DNA of 64,000 bases from Carya illinoinensis. Taxonomy: Eukaryota; Streptophyta; Magnoliopsida; Fagales; Juglandaceae. Shown one piece after another: positions 22,456 to 35,200 of the stretch. Both the position numbers and the translations under genes were made by a program. The notes below the pieces were generated by a model. The model had not been told where the DNA came from. It made no database searches and saw only the letters and a list, made by a program, of their open reading frames with translations. The stretch spans positions 992,001 to 1,056,000 of the forward strand of contig NC_056767.1 in the NCBI RefSeq assembly GCF_018687715.1, read 5' to 3'. Position 1 is the first letter of the stretch. Each line of letters opens with the position of its first letter.

Positions 22456-22912
22456 GGCATAACCATCGTCATTTTGGAACGAAATTCAAATTTCGTTCCT
22501 AAATCCCACTTTTTGGGACGATTTTCAATTCGTCCCAAAGTAATTTCGTCCCAAAAAATCATTTTTGTTGTAGTGTAAGTACCGTATGGATTTGAAATGA
22601 TCTATAATTGAATTCGATCCGTTAATTCTTGCATGGGATATTGGATCGTACTTAATTTTGCGTGTTGCATTTTATAATTTAGTATGACCCCTTGGAAAAT
22701 TCTTCCACTCCATTTCCATTTAAGCCAATATTTAATGTGAGTTGTTTGGAAATTATGCTCACCGCTATGAGGATGAACCATATATTCAATCAAGGTTCAT
22801 ATAAGAATTTGAAGGTTTCACTGAGAGAGAGAGAGAAAGGTAAACACATATAGTAGATCACTCTATAACATTTATTGATATCCATGTAAGTTTTTAAGAT
22901 AACGTGCCTAAG

Positions 22913-23166
22913 GTTTCGTTTGAATGTACAGTTCAGATGAGATGAGGTAAAATGAAATAATTTATAAAAAAAATTTAAAAAAAGTATGGGTCTCACTATT
23001 TTAAAAGAGTTGAATTGTGCACTGTTTACTGTCAATTTTTACTATTTATTACCATTTATTACTTTATTTAAGTGGACATTTTTAAAATTTAAAAATAAAA
23101 TATAGAATATTTGAATAGAAAAAACTAGTGTACGGTACATATAAAATATTCTGTTAATCAAACCGA
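22913..23166. mobile_element. hAT-type MITE
   Basis: GCCTAAG repeats at 22906-22912 and 23167-23173 look like most of an 8-bp target-site duplication. The ends GTTTCGTTTGAAT and, read inward, TCGGTTTGATTAAC are imperfect inverted repeats, and GATGAGATGAG follows inside. The unit 2 counterpart (about 40554-40883) is longer internally, so one copy changed after duplication. Similar elements occur at 53700-53935 and 57225-57412. Confidence 0.6.
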
Positions 23167-23554
23167 GCCTAAGACTCAATTGATGTACTGTCGATCTCTT
23201 CTACTTAAAACTCTCAAACTCGAGCATATATACAAGATTTAAAAATGGATGGAATGGGACTTCTCTTTCGTTAAGGTTAGGGAGTAATTAAATGTGACAA
23301 AGTTGGGTAGACATGAAATAAATGCCATTAATATTTCATCTTCTTACGTAATTTACCCATTTTTTGTTGCTTATAAGCTACCACAACGTTGATAGGGATT
23401 GGTAATTTGTTGCTACCATATTATATATATAGTGGCTCTAATAATTTTCGTCTTGGGTTGATTAGCAATTTGCAAAATATCCAAAACAAATTAAACTTCA
23501 TCTTATATTTAATGTCAACAAATTAAATCTGGTTGAATCCTCCTCAGAAAAAAT

Positions 23555-23590
<36 letters not shown>

Positions 23591-23687
23591 CTTATTTATT
23601 GAAACCAGCCTTTTTAATCAGTCTTTTTTTTTTTTTTTTTTATCTTTAATCATTTTTTTTTGTTGGTCCCCCTATTTTAATAGCAAT

Positions 23688-23848
23688 GATATTTATAGTC
23701 GTGAAATATGCAAACGTCGTATAATCTTTTTTAAAAAATAAATAAATAAAAAAAATACATAAAATAAATATATTTTTTAATAATCAATATTATTTTTTTT
23801 AAAACGATTGGACTGTACTTATACACGACTATACCTATTATTATTATT
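23688..23848. mobile_element. Foldback MITE, family B
   Basis: Left arm TATTTATAGTCGTGAAATATG and right arm ACTTATACACGACTATACC are inverted relatives flanking an A/T-rich core. The copy at 41370-41530 is its ortholog in unit 2. Confidence 0.5.
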
Positions 23849-24107
23849 TTTTAATCATTTATTTCTCTCTCTTTTCATTTTATTTTATTTTTGCAGTATA
23901 ATTAACAACGGATTGGTATCCACAATTATCAGTAAATTAGGGATTAAAAAAAACCTCCAAAGTCAATGCACCGAAAAATGAAAAACAAAAAAGAAAAAAA
24001 GGAAAAGAAAAGCCCACGTAACCTTCTCGACTCCCGTTATTTGGGGTCATAGGTTGTTACTGTGTCTGCTACAACTGCTTCTGCTTCTTCTTCTTCTTCA
24101 TTTGTTG

Positions 24108-24109
<2 letters not shown>

Positions 24110-24140
<31 letters not shown>
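24110..24140 (+). repeat. (CT)n microsatellite in the presumed 5' leader of 5-phosphatase copy 1
   Basis: A pure (CT)n run of about 31 nt; the unit 2 counterpart at 41802-41840 is longer. Confidence 0.85.
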
Positions 24141-24143
<3 letters not shown>

Positions 24144-24231
24144 GCTTCATTAATTCAGTTTGCTGCTTCTTTCTTTGTCTTTTTTTTTTTTTTTTGTTCC
24201 GTTTGACACGAGTCTTTATATCTTCAGAGAC

Positions 24232-26183
24232 ATGAAGCAACATTCAAAGCACCAACCAGAGGTACCACTGTTACTACTTTCTTGCTCTGTGCGTTTTTTA
24301 TGGGATTTTTGTTTCAAGCCTTTGGTTTTCTTGTAAACAAGACTAATGGGAAACTTGCAGAGAAGTAGTAGCGCTGAAATTTGTTGTTTGGGTTATGGTG
24401 GTGCCTACAGCTCTTCTGGCCCAGAGTGTTGATGCGCAAATGGCTCAACATCAGCGACAAGGACTCCGATTTCAGCGCTGATGAGGAAGACTGTGACATC
24501 GATTCCGGTTCGGATTCCGAGGGTGAAGGTCACAAGCCACGCCTTTTTAATCTTCTACCTCTTCTTTCCAAGTCTTGTTTTTGTTTATTTCTTGCTGTAT
24601 TGGGATTTGGTTGGTTTATGTGAATACAGTAGTGGTGGTGCTAGTAGTTGAAGACAGCCCGAGGATGAGGCTTTGATTGTTTCTGAGTTATGACCGGGAA
24701 ATGGGCCTGTGTGGGACATTGGAAGTTTGGAATCATTAGTTTTGTGTGAAATTCTGGGAAATTCGATTTTTGATGTTTTAGTGTATTTCATGGTGTAGAT
24801 GGATTTTGAGGACCCTTTGAAGTGAGTCTTTATGCAGAGCTAAACTTCATAGTTTTTTCAGTTTTAGGCGAATGTTTTGGTAGAACGGATAGTATTGTCC
24901 TTTGGTTTTCCCCCTTGAGTAGTCTCTTTGACGGCTTGATTCGGACTATCAAATGTGTTTGCAGGATTTCGTCAACAGGGAAGAGAATCTCGATTGAGGG
25001 GCAACAAAGGGGATGATCCTGAAGGTAATTTTTCCCTCGCAGTTTGGTTTTTGTATGTTATAACACAGCACCGTCACCTCTTTAGATTTTCATGAATTTT
25101 CAGCTAGCGCTTCTTCTTGAGATTGTTGCAATTATTGTTTTGGTGATGGAGGAAGCAGTGCCGCTTTGTGGCTGCACTTGAAGACATTTCATTCTTGAAT
25201 AAACACCATTAATCTGTGTTTAATTGCACAGAATTGTATTTTGTTAGAATTTCAGAATTGTGGAACTTGAATATGGATCTTCTTACTAGAATTTCTTCAT
25301 AAAATTGGGAAAAAGAAGTTTAAGAGAGATTGCTTGTTTTCGTTAATAGTTCGTTTGCGTCTTGTGTTGGCATTAGTTACCAGTGAATATGAAAAAGAAG
25401 ACAGATATATGAATTATTATCTGAATTTAGGAAGTAACGCATTGGCTTTATCCCATTTTAACAAGCTGGAATATGCTTCAAACTATGAAGGGACTTTCCT
25501 GGATGATTCTTGTTTTTGGACGTTGTGGTCCTCTTTCTCTGGCAAAAGACTCCATTTTATGCTACAAACTGGTTTCAAAACTCCATTAGATTCGAAGAAA
25601 ACAATAAAATTTCTTCTCCAGAGCTACGTTTTTTTTCCTTCTGTGTCAACTTTGGTTAGTGGCTCACTGTATAGACTTTGGTCATGCTGCCTAGTCTCAA
25701 ATCTCATGTTCTGTGTATTTCCAGTTATAGGCTTCTTTTCTTATTCTTTTTAGTATTAGGATAAATTGCTTTTTGTTAAAGCTGAACTTTTTTTTCTTTT
25801 AACCTTCAGATGCTCTTCCAAGGTTAAGAAGAAGAAACTCAGAGACTTTTAGAGCACAGTATATAGACAACGAGGAACTCAGGTACGGTGCGCCTAATCA
25901 ACAGTGAAAAGTTGCAGTAGTCATTCTGGAAAGTGCAAAAAACGATTATACCAATTTGAGTAAGCCACCTAATAATTCGGTTCCTGTTTTTGTCTTAGAA
26001 TATGCGTCGTGACCTGGAATGTTGCAGGGAAGCTTCCACCTGAGGACCTAGATATTGATGATTGGCTACATGTCAACGAGCCAGCTGATATATATGTGAT
26101 TGGGTGAGTGTTTTCAGTACTTTTTTACATTTTTCATGTATATAGTACATGTTTCACTAATCTGCTGGAAATATGTTCTGTAC

Positions 26184-26229
<46 letters not shown>

Positions 26230-29200
26230 AATGAATTTGTTCTGTACCACTCTCTGTGCTCCTAATCTATTTGCTTATATACATTTGAGTCCTTCTCAGA
26301 AGCATGACTTCTGCTTTATGTTTACAGTCTTCAGGAGATTGTGCCATTAAATGCTGGGAATATCTTTGGTGCTGAAGATAATCGTCCAGTTCCAAGATGG
26401 GAAAACATTATCCGCGAAACACTGAATCGAGTTCGGCCTAAGACAACCACTATAAGATCTTTTAGTGACCCCCCATCTCCATCAAAGTTTAAGCCATCTG
26501 ATGATATCCCAGATATAGAAGAGGAGATGAGGTTTGAAAGTGATAGTGATATAGGTGAGGAAGTTCATCCATTGGATGAAGAAGCCAATGATTTTGATGG
26601 GGGAAAGGATAGACCAATCACGGAGCAAAACAAATGTGTGGGTTTTGGAGTTTCAGACTGTCCTGGAAGTGTCAAATTAGGCTTGCCAGGAGAAGAGTTA
26701 CAGAGGCAATTTTCTTCTCCAAAGAGATTGGATAGATTAAATTGTTTGCGGACAGAACAATCAGAAGATGTGGAACCATCAGTTTCCCAAAATAGTGGCA
26801 AATTAACCAGAATCTTTAGTGGACGTGAAAGAATTGGTTTGAGTTGGCCAGAGCCTCCATTAAACTTGCTATCTCAACGTGTATTAGAGAGACCAAACTC
26901 CTTCAGATCGATTAGATCTTTTAGAGCAACCCAGTCTTTCAGGACATTTAGTTCTTTCAAGTCAACAACAAATGAAGTGCCTTCACAGATAGCATTGCTG
27001 GCAGAAATTGACCTCGAATCTCTCTTGAAGAGGAAACGAAGATCATCATATGTGAGGATAGTAAGTAAGCAGATGGTTGGGATTTTCATCACAATATGGG
27101 TCCGTAGGAGCTTGCGTAGACATATTCAGAACTTGAAGGTGTCTACTGTTGGTGTCGGTGTCATGGGATACATTGGAAACAAGGTTTGGTTCTTTTTCTT
27201 ACATTATTTCACATTTTATTTTATTTTTAATTTTTATTTTTATTTCTAGATCTCCTTGTCATGACTCGGTGCTCTCTAATTTTGATAGAGTAAAATATTT
27301 CTGTTGTCTTTTTTTTTTTAAATAAAAAATAAAAAAATTGCCAGTGCCACAAGATTATGAGATTCTGGGTCCTTGCTTCCTACATTTCATGGTTTGATAT
27401 CCAGCATAAAAGTAGTAACTTTTTATTTTGTCTCCCATTTTCAAATGCATCTATCGCTTCACTTATCCTATAGTAGTCTTTCAGATTTCAAGACAGTTCT
27501 TCAATCTTCCAGGGATCAATATCTGTCAGCATGTCCATACATCAGACCCTTTTTTGTTTTATATGCACTCACCTGACATCGGGTGAAAAAGAGGGAGATG
27601 AACTAAAAAGAAATGCTGATGTGCGTGAAATACATCGGAGAACAACTTTTCATTCGCATTCTGATATTGGACTTCCCAGGACAATCGGTGATCATGAGTG
27701 AGTATATCACATGCTTTTGCAAAAATCTGAACCTTTTTCTCTCCCCCTTATGTCATGAGAGAAGGGATTTTCTTTTCTTTTCTTTTCAGTTTATTTGTTT
27801 GTATCATCATTTCTGTTGAATAATGATCGAAAGACAGGTATTTCCATAAAGCCATAATTAAAATAATCTGTGTAAACTCTTAAATAAAATTTCAGCCAAT
27901 TTTCACTATCATTTTAGTGATAATTTTTATTTTTCTGCAGAAGAATAATTTGGTTGGGGGATCTCAATTACCGTATAAACTTGTCTTACGAGAAAACACG
28001 AGAATTTATCTCCAAAAAGGAGTGGTCCAAGTTGGTTGAGAAAGATCAGGTATGTAGTCAATTTTCAGACCAAGTCTTATTCAGAACATTCCACTTGTTA
28101 CTCGTTACTACCTCAGGAAAAATGAAATAAAAGACAGAATGGATAGAAATGCTGACCCTAGTTCGAATATTCAAAGAATAGGGTGTCATGTTCAACCTTA
28201 CAGCATATGACTGATTTCCATCTCCTTTTCATAGAGTAGTCTTTTTATCTTATAGTACTGTTGCTTCTGGACATAGCATGACATTAAATGCTTTTCTTCC
28301 ATTTCAAAGACAAGGCAATGTTCTCATTTTATTACAAATAATATTGGAGAAAAATCAAGTTATAGGGTGCCAATTTGGCCATCTTCTTCTGACAGCTTGT
28401 ACCAGAGTTTAAAAAGGGTCGTGCATTTGATGGATGGTCTGAGGGCACTTTAAGTTTTCCGCCGACATATAAATATGAGATCAATTCAGAGAAATACTAT
28501 GGAGAGGACCCAAAGGCTGGGAGGCGTACACCAGCATGGTAAGCTTTACTTGCCTAGTCCAACTGCCTGAACACTGTACCTGCTTATGTCATGCTTATAT
28601 TTTTGCTTCATCATATTAGAGATAAGTTTTTGTTTTGGTTAAGTTCTTAGAGCACTCACAAAGAATGAGTTTTATGTTATGTCAAATTTAAAGGAAAGTG
28701 GTCTAAAAGTGTATATATCCAACGGATGATGCATTTCATTTCGATTTTCCATTTATGTTCAGTGTTGCCGCTAGATATAAAAGAGACTGTGCATAAATGT
28801 AAACATTTTTTTATTTGTTTTCTATCTCTTCTTGTACTTTTTCTCTCAAATTAAGTTCTCTCCTTGTACTTTTTCTCCCATAAAATATTAGAAGGTATAA
28901 TATTAAAATGATATGAAAAAAAAAGTAGATAAGTTGATATATGATATATTGTAAAAGTTAATACGTTAAATAGAAAAAGTGAGATTTGATGATGTATTTT
29001 AAATGATAGGATGAAAAATTTATTGGAAGTGCTCCTATGCTGGTTAGTTTGGTTTGGCATTATGTGTATGTGGGTGAATTTAATAGGACTCTTAGGTTGC
29101 CTGATCACTGCACATACATCTTATGATTTTCTGCCTGCTTATCTCTATGGTTATTGGTAATTGTTATGATGTTTGCGTCTCTATGTTGATACGGTGATGT

Positions 29201-32200
29201 TGTATTGGCTGTGTAAGGTGCATCCACACGTTCAATAAGCTCATGGAGCTTTCCTTGAGGCCTTTTTATCTATCTTGCATTCATAATTTTGTAAGGAACC
29301 CCCAATATTGAACGTGTCATGCATATCGGAACCCAAAGTGAGTCCTTCTCCTCCACAAACTCCAACATCCAGTGAGAGATTCTATAAGGAACCCCTGCTA
29401 AATCCGAGTTTCCTCGAGCCATCACAGTGATAAAATCCTCCTCATTCGCAATCCTAACTAGCACATTCTGCGGATTACGCAATTACCCAACAACAGGAAC
29501 ATATCGCAACCCCCAACGACTCCTAATAAATCCATGCACATGATCCAACGACGGCCTTCTACGCAAGAATTTAAGAACAATAGAAAATCTGAAAGTCTAT
29601 GCCGATTGTTTGATTTCATTTTTAGAGAACAGAAAAAACATCTCCCCCTTAGGAAGAACTTGAGGTCTCGCGACAACAACATCTGCAAAAACAGGGACCA
29701 ATGCTGAAGGAGCCTTTAGAATCACCATCTACATTGTAAACTGACCAAAACCAGCCTCGATACCCTGCCCTATTGTAACGTTCTTGATCTTACAATAACC
29801 AAGAACTTACTGCAACCCTTGAATACAGAATTCCAAAATGCAGAAACACAGACACACAGAAACTCAGATAACCAAGACTGCAGAAACAAGAATCAAGAAT
29901 GGCCTGAATGCAAGATTCCCTTCGTGAATCTTGACAAGGAATTTTCGAGGAATTCCCAACCTCCAATTTGTATTAAAGCTCAATGATTCCAGATGACTTT
30001 TACACAGGCCATGCACTGCTTTTATACACGCAGCACATGAAGAACTCAAAACGCAAGACTACAACCATAAAACGCACTCACAATCCCTGAAATTGAAACG
30101 CACCATATCACTAACACAGCTTAAAGAACTAAACAGCGCATACAACAAAACGTAACGTATTACTAAAGTGCAACTACAAGTCGTAAAGCTCTCTTTGACA
30201 ATTAAATCTGTTACAGCCCCTTCACTCCTCCTGCTGCTGAGCTGCACATAGTCACTCTTCTCCTCTTCATGATCTCGCCCCCAAGCACCCGTGACAATCT
30301 CCTCCTCTGCAAGAGCCTTGCCCCCAAGGCACCCGTGACACTTTACAAAATCGTGCCTACTAAATGAGGGTATAAAGATCTCAATTTGTACAATAATTCT
30401 CAAGAATTATTCTCCATATCAGCACCTACCCATTTCACCAATACTTCGGTGACAGCATGGTTACCTACTTTCTTCATTCTCCTCTCCATAACCTTTTCAG
30501 GTTCAGGTTGAATCACCCCTTCATCATCAATAGGAGGAAGTGTAGACAAAGGGACAATGTGCTCTCCTACTTTTTTCTTTAAGCAAGATACATGGAACAC
30601 TGGATGGATTTTTGATGAGGATGGTAACTGCAGTTTATAAGCAACTGAACCTATCTTTTGACTGACTTGAAAGGGACCATAGAACCGAGGGGCTATTTTC
30701 ATGTTATGCCTCATAGCCATTGATTTTTGTCTATAAGGTTGAAGTTTTAAAAACACCCAATCTCCAACCTCAAAGTTTTTCTCTGATCTTTTCCTATCAG
30801 CATACAATTTCATTCGATTTTGAGCTTTAATCAAATTCTCCCTCAGTAATGACAGCAACTGTTCTCTAGTTTTTAAGTGCTAGTCAACAGCAGCATTTGC
30901 AGTAGTGCCTGCTACATACGACAGCAACCTGGGGTGTGGCATGCCATATAAAGCCTAAAATGGAGTCATGCCTATGAAGGCATGCACAGTTATGTTGTAA
31001 TTCCATTCAGCTAAGGGAAGCCAAGTACTCCAATTCTTTGGTGTAGAGTCACTGTATGCCCTCAAGTAGGCTTCAACAGCCTTGTTCAAACACTCAGCTT
31101 GTCCATCAGTTTGAGGATGGTAAGCTGAACTCATAGTTAAGAGAGTGCCCTGCATCTTAAAAAGCTCCTGCAAAAATGAGCTTGTAAAAACAACATCACG
31201 ATCTAATACAATTGTCTTAGGCAGACCATGCAACTTGAAAACCCCAGAGAAAAAAATTTCTGCAACTTTAGATGCTATATATGGATGAGTCAAAGGAAAG
31301 AAATGACCAAACTTGGTCAATCGATCTACCACTGTAAAAATAACTGTCATGCCTTTAGAAGAAGAAAGGCCTTCAATAAAGTCCATAGCTATATCCAGCC
31401 AAGGATTCTGAGGAATAGGTAAGGGCTGAAGCAACCCTGCAGGTAAAGTATTTTCAAATTTGTTGACTTGACAGACTTGGCATTCTTTCACCAACCTTCT
31501 TATATCCCTTCTCATGTCAGGCCAAAAAAAATCAAATTTAGCCCTCTGTAGAGTCTTATGATACCCCACATGCCTAGCCTCTGGACTGTAGTGTATATAC
31601 TGCAACACTTTTTTTTGAAATGCTTAACCAGGAACAATCACAATCTTGCCATTTTTTAGAAGAAGGCCTTGTTGCAATGAAAATCCTCCTGAGGTCTGTT
31701 CTCCTTTCTGTAGTGCCTCCATCAACTGAGTAACATGAGAAGACTCTAGGTAACTTTGCTTCAACTCTGTTATCCACATAGGTGTTGGAAAAGAGATTAA
31801 TGCCAAAGTAGCAGAATCATCTTCCATCTTCCTTGAAAGTGCATCAGCTACTTTGTTGTTCTTACCTTTTTTATATTCAACCTTAAAATCATATCCCATA
31901 AGCTTGGAGATCCACTTATGTTGAGCTTCTGTACCTATCTTCTGCTCCAACAAGTGTTTTAAGGTCTACTGGTCAGTCTTAATCTTGAATGGCTGACCCA
32001 GTAAGTATGGTCTCCATTTACCCACTGCACTCACAAGTGTTAAGAACTCTTTCTCATATGTGGATAAGAGTAAGGCCTTACGCTTAAGTGCTTTACTAAA
32101 ATAAGCAATAGGTTGATTGTTCTGCATTAACACAGCTCCTAACCCAATTCCAGATGCATCACACTCAATGGAAAACTCTTGAGAAAAATTTGACAATTTC

Positions 32201-35200
32201 AAAACTGGGGGTTGAGCTACAACATTTTTGAGGTGGACAAAAGCTGTTTCAGCTTCTTCAGTCCAAGTAAAAGAGTTCTTTTTCAACAACATTGTCAATG
32301 GAGCAGCTATAGAACCATAATTTTTGATAAACTTCCTATAATAACCAGTTAGGCTTAAAAACTCTCTTAAAGCCTTAACTGTTTTAGGCAGAAGCCACTC
32401 TAACATGGCTGAAATCTTGGTAGGATCTGCTTTAACACCCTCACTAGAAATAATATGACCTAAATAGTCAACCTCCATAACTCCAAATCTACATTTAGAC
32501 CTCTTAGCAAACAATGTATGTTGCTGTAAAATAGATAGAACTGTTTTCAAATGCTCCAAGTGTTGATTTAAATCTTGGCTGTAAACCAAGATATCATAAA
32601 AAAAAAACTAAGACAAACTTTTGAAGGAAAGGCTTGAATACATGATTCATTAGTCCTTGAAAGGTAGCAGGTGCATTAGTAAGCCCAAAATGCATTACTA
32701 AAAACTCATAATGGCCTTCATGAGTTCTAAAAGCTGTCTTGGGAATATCTTCTTCTTTCACTCTGATTTGATGATAACCTGATCTTAAATCAAGTTTAGA
32801 AAAATATTTTGCTCCATAAAGCTCATCAAGAAGCTCATCAATCACAGGGATTGAAAACTTATCCTTGACAGTTTCCTTATTGAGGGCTCGGTAGTCCATG
32901 CACATCTTCCATGTGCCATCAGTTTTTTTCACAAGGAGGACAGGTGAAGAAAAAGGGCTTTGACTTGGCCTAATCACCCCATTAGTCAACAAATCTTGCA
33001 CAATTTTCTCAATTTCTATTTTTTGGTAGTGAGGGTATCTATAAGGTCTCACAGAAATTGGGGTAGTGCCATCTTTTAAAACAATTTGATGATCAAATTG
33101 TCTAGGTGGAGGTAACCCAACTGGTTCCTCAAAAACAGCTTTATACTGCTGTAAAATTTCTTTCACTGCGGATAAAAGCTGTTGCTTCTCAGTATTATCT
33201 TGAACAACAAGTTGCAATAACCAACCTTGTTGTCCAATGAAAGAAGATTTCATCATATTCACCCCTGCCTCTACTTGCAGTTTCTCAGTTAATAATCCCT
33301 GCAACAACAACTCTTTATCACCCACTTTAAACTGCATTGACATATTTGAAAAATCCCATTAAATAGGTCCCAAAGTTCTGAGCCATTGAACACCTAATAC
33401 AATGTCACAACCTCCCAAGGTCAATACATGAAAAGGAACCCTGAACTTAGTCCCTTGCACACTGATTATTTCTTCACATCTCCCACTACTTATTATTTTA
33501 GTGCCATTAGCTACTTTCACCTGCAAACTCCTATCCTCAATAACCTTCAGATTGGCAGCTTGTACTACCAATGGATCCAGGAAGTTGTGAGTGCTTCTTG
33601 AATCCACCAAGATTTCACAAGAGAATGACCCAATTTTTCCTACTAACTTCATAGTATTACTGCTCATGCAACCTGAAATTGCATGAATAGACACCTCCAG
33701 TTCCTCAGAAACTTTATGCACTAATCCCTTGGATTCTGGCAGCAACTATTCTACAGCCTCTCCCACACTATCAAACATTTCCTGATCCTCACCATGTTCA
33801 CCATGGAGAAAGTACACCTTAGGTTTTTTACAAACTTGACTGGGGTTCCATTTCTCTTCACAATGGAAGCACAGCCCTTTCTTTCTTTTTTCATCTATGT
33901 GAGTAGAGTTGACCTTCTTAAAAGGAAACCAACCCTTCAGATCTTTATTAACCCCCTCGACAGGCTTTTCACTATTAATTGACCATTTATCAGCAAAGTA
34001 ACTATTTTGCCTCCAAGACTTTCTTGTAAACAAAACATATTCTTCTTGCAATTTAGCTAGGCCAAAGGCAGCCCCAAGATTCAAGGGATTGAACATCTTC
34101 ACAGGAATTCTGATTTCATCCTTCAACCCACTAATGAAACAACTCATCTTGTGCCTTTTGGATAAACCCTTCAACCTATTTGCTAATACCTCAAACTGAG
34201 TTGTATACAAACTAATAGATGTAGTCTGTTTTAACCTTGTTAAAGCTTCCATTAGATCATCAAAAGCTGATGGTCCAAATCTTGCTTGTAAAGACACTAC
34301 TAATGACTCCCAAGAATTAAAAAGGCTTGAATCTAAGGCATTTTCATACCACATCAATGCCTCTCCCTCCATGTGGTGAGATGCCACCATCAACTTCTGA
34401 TGGAAGGGAATTTGGAAACAATCAAAGTACTGGTTGGCCTTGAAAATCCAACCAGCAGGGTCATTTCCACTAAAATGTGGAAATTCGAGTCTAACACTTA
34501 TCTGAAAAACAGTTCTGTCACCATTATTCCTTGGTTCACTAGACACTTTCCTTCCTCTAAAAGAATTGACATTGAGAGATTCAACTAAAGAACTCAACAT
34601 ATTCGACATGTGATCTAACCTTTTAGTTATTCCAGAGATTGCTTGATGATGTTGATTCAATTGCTTCTGAACCACTTCTTGTTGTTTTTGAGATTCTTCT
34701 TGTTGACTCTTCAACGCTGCACGTGTGCTTTCTGCCATTGATACTAACTGTAAGGATCGACTACTACTGATACCACTTGTAACGTTCTTGATCTTACAAT
34801 AACCAAGAACTTACTGCAACCCTTGAATAGAGAACTCCAAAATGCAGAAACACAGACACACAGAAACTCAGATAACCAAGACTGCAGAAACAAGAATCAA
34901 GAATGGCCTGAATGCAAGATTCCCTTCGTGAATCTTGACAAGGAATTTTCGAGGAATTCCCAACCTCCAATTTGTATTAAAGCTCAATGATTCCAGATGA
35001 CTTTTACACAGGCCATGCATTGCTTTTATACACGCAGCACATGAAAAACTCAAAACGCAAGACTACAACCATAAAACGCACTCACAATCCCTGAAATTGT
35101 AAAGCTCTCTTTGACAGTTAAATCTGTTATAGCCTCTTCACTCCTTCTGCTGCTGATCTGCACACAGTCACTCTTCTCCTCTTCATGATCTCGCCCCCAA

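Larger units (their letters stand above)
15200..22575. mobile_element. CACTA (En/Spm) DNA transposon, 7376 bp
   Basis: It starts CACTACAACAAAAA and ends TTTTTGTTGTAGTG, and the inverted repeats extend to about 29 bp through a shared TTTTGGGACGAAA. An exact 3-bp target-site duplication TAA lies at 15197-15199 and 22576-22578, the length expected for CACTA elements. The orthologous position in unit 2 (40245-40248) is an unoccupied site with a single TAA. Inside are two divergent genes, 15938-17818 on the minus strand and 20780-21988 on the plus strand. Subterminal and central arrays of a CGTTCGAACG palindrome are also present. The TNP2/DDE catalytic region is missing, so the element looks non-autonomous although it has both termini. 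Confidence 0.95.
22579..24231. promoter_or_regulatory. Upstream region of 5-phosphatase copy 1
   Basis: This sequence is shared with 40249-41928 of unit 2, so it predates the duplication. It contains an hAT-type MITE (22913-23166), a family B MITE (23688-23848), an (AT)n tract at about 23563-23587, and a CT-rich leader with (CT)n at 24110-24140 about 90 bp before the ATG. CT-rich tracts are common in plant 5' UTRs. The CACTA element now lies immediately upstream of this block in unit 1 only. Confidence 0.55.

Noticed and set aside
24037..24243. Minus-strand frame with Arg-Glu repeats, and its unit 2 equivalent at 41625-41849
   Set aside because: Antisense translation of the (CT)n leader of the 5-phosphatase genes.
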